Below, piece after piece: positions 14,526-16,493 of a DNA stretch of 16,493 nucleotides. This DNA comes from CAYGAM01 sp964347915 (lineage in GTDB: Archaea > Thermoproteota > Nitrososphaeria > Nitrososphaerales > Nitrosopumilaceae), in the NCBI GenBank assembly GCA_964347915.1, contig CAYGAM010000048.1:1-16493 (forward strand), read 5' to 3'. How positions within the stretch are numbered: the first letter of the stretch is position 1; each line of letters starts with the position of its first letter. The notes beneath the pieces are model-generated. The model worked only from the letters and a program-made list of their open reading frames with translations, did no database searches and had not been told where the DNA came from. The position numbers and the translations under genes are program-made.

Positions 14526-15424
14526 GCTTTTGGTTGTTTCTGGTATTTTATATAATTACGCTTTTCTTTATCTAGTGTGACAATTTTGCCATCCCACCCA
14601 TGTTCCCGCACATATTTGATCAGTTCCTCTTCCGGGGCCAGCGACTTGTCGATATAGACGACTTCGTTCTTGGCTTCAGAGTTGGCCGGCAACCGCACCT
14701 CATGCTCGTCAATGTAATGGATTGCTCCATAGTATGCGGTTTCGATCATGTTCGTGCCATTTGCTTTCAAGCCGAACAGCGGGGTGTACTCTACAGCCCT
14801 GCCGACTTTGTTGACATCCCTGAACTGTACCATTATTGGATAGTCTTTAAACTGAGCGGCCTTGGTGCGGGACGCTGAACAGTAGATTACTCCGCCCTTT
14901 TTCTCTTTAAAATAATCTTCGTTTGGCTGTAGCCCTTTTTTCATTAAAGTCTCAAATTTGTCAAAGTCCATGTTTCGGTATGCCCTGCGCGATCTTTCAT
15001 ATGTCTTTTTGAGCAGCGCGTTGTAATTCTTGACTTCTGGCCATGCCACTGGATCTACTCTGTCCGCGTAATCGCTAATTGTATGAACTAGCTTGTCACG
15101 GGATTTTTTGGAATCAAGTTCATTGTGTTCAAAATGAAGCCCTTTTCCTAGCGCATTGTATTTCAGTTCATATTCTGTTATTCTGTATTTTGACAATTTC
15201 GCTGGCGGATTATTTGCCAGCCATTTTGAAAATCTGACGAAATTTGGCATGTAGCCTGTGTTGTTAACTATTGAATCGCCTTTTACTTTTATTACGGGGC
15301 CGTCAAGATAGCATGCGGGATCGCCGGACCAGCACTCACCCAAATGCATTCGCAGAACGGCGCCTTTCTCTGGCGGCTCAAATTTAATTTCAAATTCGTC
15401 TGGATTCATGCTTATCCTCTTCAT
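14516..15424 (-). CDS. putative ADP-ribosyltransferase-fold protein
   Basis: A 302-residue protein whose C-terminal half has the order of motifs of R-S-E ADP-ribosyltransferases. R150 is in AYRNMDFDKFETLMKKGL; S183-x-S185 is in VIYCSASRTKAAQF; E240-x-E242 is in YIDEHEVRLPAN, followed by a final strand (NEVVYIDKS). This layout is known from NAD-dependent toxins and phage-encoded ARTs. The N-terminal half (1-140) is unrecognised. The ATG at 15424 is chosen because it overlaps the preceding stop (ATGA); the frame is open further upstream but conflicts with that gene. It is AT-richer than core genes. Family assignment is by motif order only, so a different fold is possible. Confidence 0.5.
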   Translation of the reverse strand: MKRISMNPDEFEIKFEPPEKGAVLRMHLGECWSGDPACYLDGPVIKVKGDSIVNNTGYMPNFVRFSKWLANNPPAKLSKYRITEYELKYNALGKGLHFEHNELDSKKSRDKLVHTISDYADRVDPVAWPEVKNYNALLKKTYERSRRAYRNMDFDKFETLMKKGLQPNEDYFKEKKGGVIYCSASRTKAAQFKDYPIMVQFRDVNKVGRAVEYTPLFGLKANGTNMIETAYYGAIHYIDEHEVRLPANSEAKNEVVYIDKSLAPEEELIKYVREHGWDGKIVTLDKEKRNYIKYQKQPKAWH

Positions 15425-15699
15425 GCCTGCACGATCATCCTGGCCGCGATTATTTTTTGTTCGATGCCGCACTGCCTGCTTGTTGCTTGTCCCGGTTCCT
15501 TGCCTTGGTGTAATGGATAGCGCTGATTCTTTTTTGTCATGCGCCAATAATTGCACTCGTCATCTGGATGGTATTTTGGGCCGGACTGGAAGCCTCCGGT
15601 TGTGATTGTTTTAAGGCACAGCGCGATCATATTGAGCTTTCTTTTCAGTATTCTAACTGCTTTGCAAAGCTTCTTTCCGACCTCAGAATCTTGAGTCAT
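15421..15699 (-). CDS. small hypothetical protein, first gene of ART-like operon
   Basis: A 92-residue basic protein without a recognised family. The start is helical and Lys-rich (EVGKKLCKAVRILKRKLNMI), then comes a polar segment with His, Cys and Trp (YHPDDECNYWRM). Two features support it as a gene: a TATA-like box centred 26 bases upstream of its ATG, and an ATGA overlap between its stop and the ART-like start. A nucleic-acid-binding or antitoxin role is conceivable from charge alone, not shown. Confidence 0.55.
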   Translation of the reverse strand: MTQDSEVGKKLCKAVRILKRKLNMIALCLKTITTGGFQSGPKYHPDDECNYWRMTKKNQRYPLHQGKEPGQATSRQCGIEQKIIAARMIVQA

Positions 15700-15720
15700 T
15701 CAAACACGCTCCCAGCGCCG

Positions 15721-15729
15721 TAAAAATTA
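15721..15729 (-). promoter_or_regulatory. TATA box for ART-like three-gene operon
   Basis: TAATTTTTA on the minus strand is centred 26 bases before the ATG at 15699, predicting a leaderless mRNA covering the three overlapping genes. Confidence 0.55.
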
Positions 15730-15808
15730 GGCTCAAACTTTTCGAATAGCTTGGAGGACAATCTTGATTCCATGCACACATGGATGTCTTTTACTATCGC
15801 GTCATGTT

Positions 15809-16096
15809 TCAATAAGCTTCGCCCTGTTCCTCTTGACGTACTTTGTGATTTTTTAGCATCTTGTCTGTCATCGCGCCTTTGCGGGCTGATTGTGAAGTTG
15901 TTTTGTTGTGCGTCTTTTTTGGTGCTGCAATATTTGGCTGTTCAGTTCGATCAATGTCCTTTGCGTTTGATTCAATAACAACTGCTGCATCGCAGCTGTC
16001 CGCTTCATAATTTTTTACTGTCTTTGACTTGGATGAGAAGTATGCAGTGCTGTTTTTGATGCTTCCTGAAAGATTAATTTTTAGCGTCAATATCAT
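15809..16096 (-). CDS. hypothetical small protein upstream of ART-like operon
   Basis: A 95-residue protein. The N-terminus is beta-like (MILTLKINLSGSIKNSTAYF). The C-terminal half is very polar and probably disordered (PKKTHNKTTSQSARKGAMTD). No family is recognised. The start has GGAAAG a few bases upstream, and TTATAA at about 16114-16119 is somewhat nearer than for other promoters here. Same strand and similar composition as the ART-like operon, 109 bases ahead of it, so possibly part of the same cargo. Confidence 0.45.
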   Translation of the reverse strand: MILTLKINLSGSIKNSTAYFSSKSKTVKNYEADSCDAAVVIESNAKDIDRTEQPNIAAPKKTHNKTTSQSARKGAMTDKMLKNHKVRQEEQGEAY

Positions 16097-16193
16097 TTCA
16101 TTCTTTCCGCGCCTTATAACTTTTGCGCGTCCTTCAGTAGTTCAGCTTTTGTCTGGCAAAAGTAAGGCAGCTTTCCGACAGATAGTCTGGTCG

Positions 16194-16493
16194 TCAGCCG
16201 CCGCCAGGGTCGCAAGCCCACGACATTTCTTCCAGCGTGCAGAACAGCACCGCCAAGCATGAAAGCATCATGTCCAATGTGAGTTCCCTGTCTTGCGTTG
16301 CACATTCCCTTTCGCGCATCCAGAGATTGTACATGATCACCACCATGTAGAACAGCATTATTCTGACTAATGCATTCTTGCTGGTGGTGTGCGGGCGCAT
16401 CTGCTCCATGCATCTGTATCCGGTTTCAATTCCCCATCTTTGCTTGTATTCTTCCGTAATGCGCTCCAGCATGCTGGCCGGATCGCTGTACAT
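16194..16493 (-). CDS. DDE transposase, C-terminal part (runs off window)
   Basis: The 99 visible codons are the C-terminal end of an IS4-superfamily-like transposase: YKQRWGIETGYRCMEQMRPH contains the Y-x-x-RW-x-IE-x-x-YR signature with the catalytic Glu, followed by the hydrophobic helix RIMLFYMVVIMYNLWMRER. No stop interrupts the visible part. The N-terminus lies beyond the right edge, so intactness cannot be judged. It shares the RW-IE-RC pattern with the decayed copy at 13160-13806 but is clearly diverged. I could not identify terminal inverted repeats. Confidence 0.75.
   Translation of the reverse strand: MYSDPASMLERITEEYKQRWGIETGYRCMEQMRPHTTSKNALVRIMLFYMVVIMYNLWMRERECATQDRELTLDMMLSCLAVLFCTLEEMSWACDPGGG

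Noticed and set aside
15499..15540. tRNA-like string (GGTGTAATGGATAGCGC) resembling a D arm
   Set aside because: No matching anticodon stem, T arm or acceptor stem follows, and the segment is coding on the minus strand, so it looks like chance.
1..16493. CRISPR array or cas genes
   Set aside because: No regularly spaced direct repeats and no Cas-like motifs were seen. The only clear direct repeats are the two-copy segment near the adenosyltransferase and the PIN-domain duplication.

Overview
The window looks like a chromosomal segment of an ammonia-oxidising-type archaeon (Thaumarchaeota/Nitrososphaerota). The evidence is a family B DNA polymerase with a C-terminal PCNA-binding tail, stand-alone Lrp/AsnC ligand-binding proteins, an MqnD-like menaquinone enzyme, a PduO-type cobalamin adenosyltransferase, and many genes with an archaeal TATA box centred about 26 bases before the start codon (leaderless mRNAs). 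GTG starts are frequent. Genus assignment is inference. Base composition is moderate, with clearly AT-richer blocks, and the coding density is low because of gene remnants and long gene-poor stretches.

Layout. 1-400: C-terminal remnant of a RelE-like toxin. 400-1206: gene-poor, with two tentative small Cys-containing ORFs. 1207-3029: divergent pair of an MqnD-like enzyme (-) and a double-SIS sugar-phosphate protein (+). 3241-5344: AT-rich accessory block with a tandem-duplicated PIN-like protein plus a small overlapping partner (-), and a tightly packed three-ORF unit of unknown function (+). 5712-9870: co-oriented core block: SAM O-methyltransferase, dCMP deaminase, DNA polymerase B and a SemiSWEET-like membrane protein. 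The deaminase and polymerase are overlapped, which fits coupling of pyrimidine nucleotide supply to replication. 10064-10587: two overlapping stand-alone RAM (Lrp ligand-binding) proteins. 11002-11244: small charged protein. 11537-11613: tRNA-Phe. 11730-12287: PduO-type adenosyltransferase, followed by a decay zone with a duplicated fragment of its own 5' end and a frameshifted small gene. 13160-13806: decayed DDE transposase. 13935-16096: AT-richer cargo. 16194 to the right edge: C-terminal part of a second, related transposase.

The most interesting signal is the cargo between the two transposases. It is a three-gene overlapping operon (15699 to 13935, minus strand) with its own well-placed TATA box. 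Its middle product carries an arrangement (Y-R, S-x-S, E-x-E) resembling R-S-E ADP-ribosyltransferases, flanked by two small unrecognised proteins. Second in interest is the AT-rich block with the duplicated PIN-like protein and its translationally overlapped partner next to an unknown three-ORF unit. Both could be defence or toxin-antitoxin modules, but that is inference.
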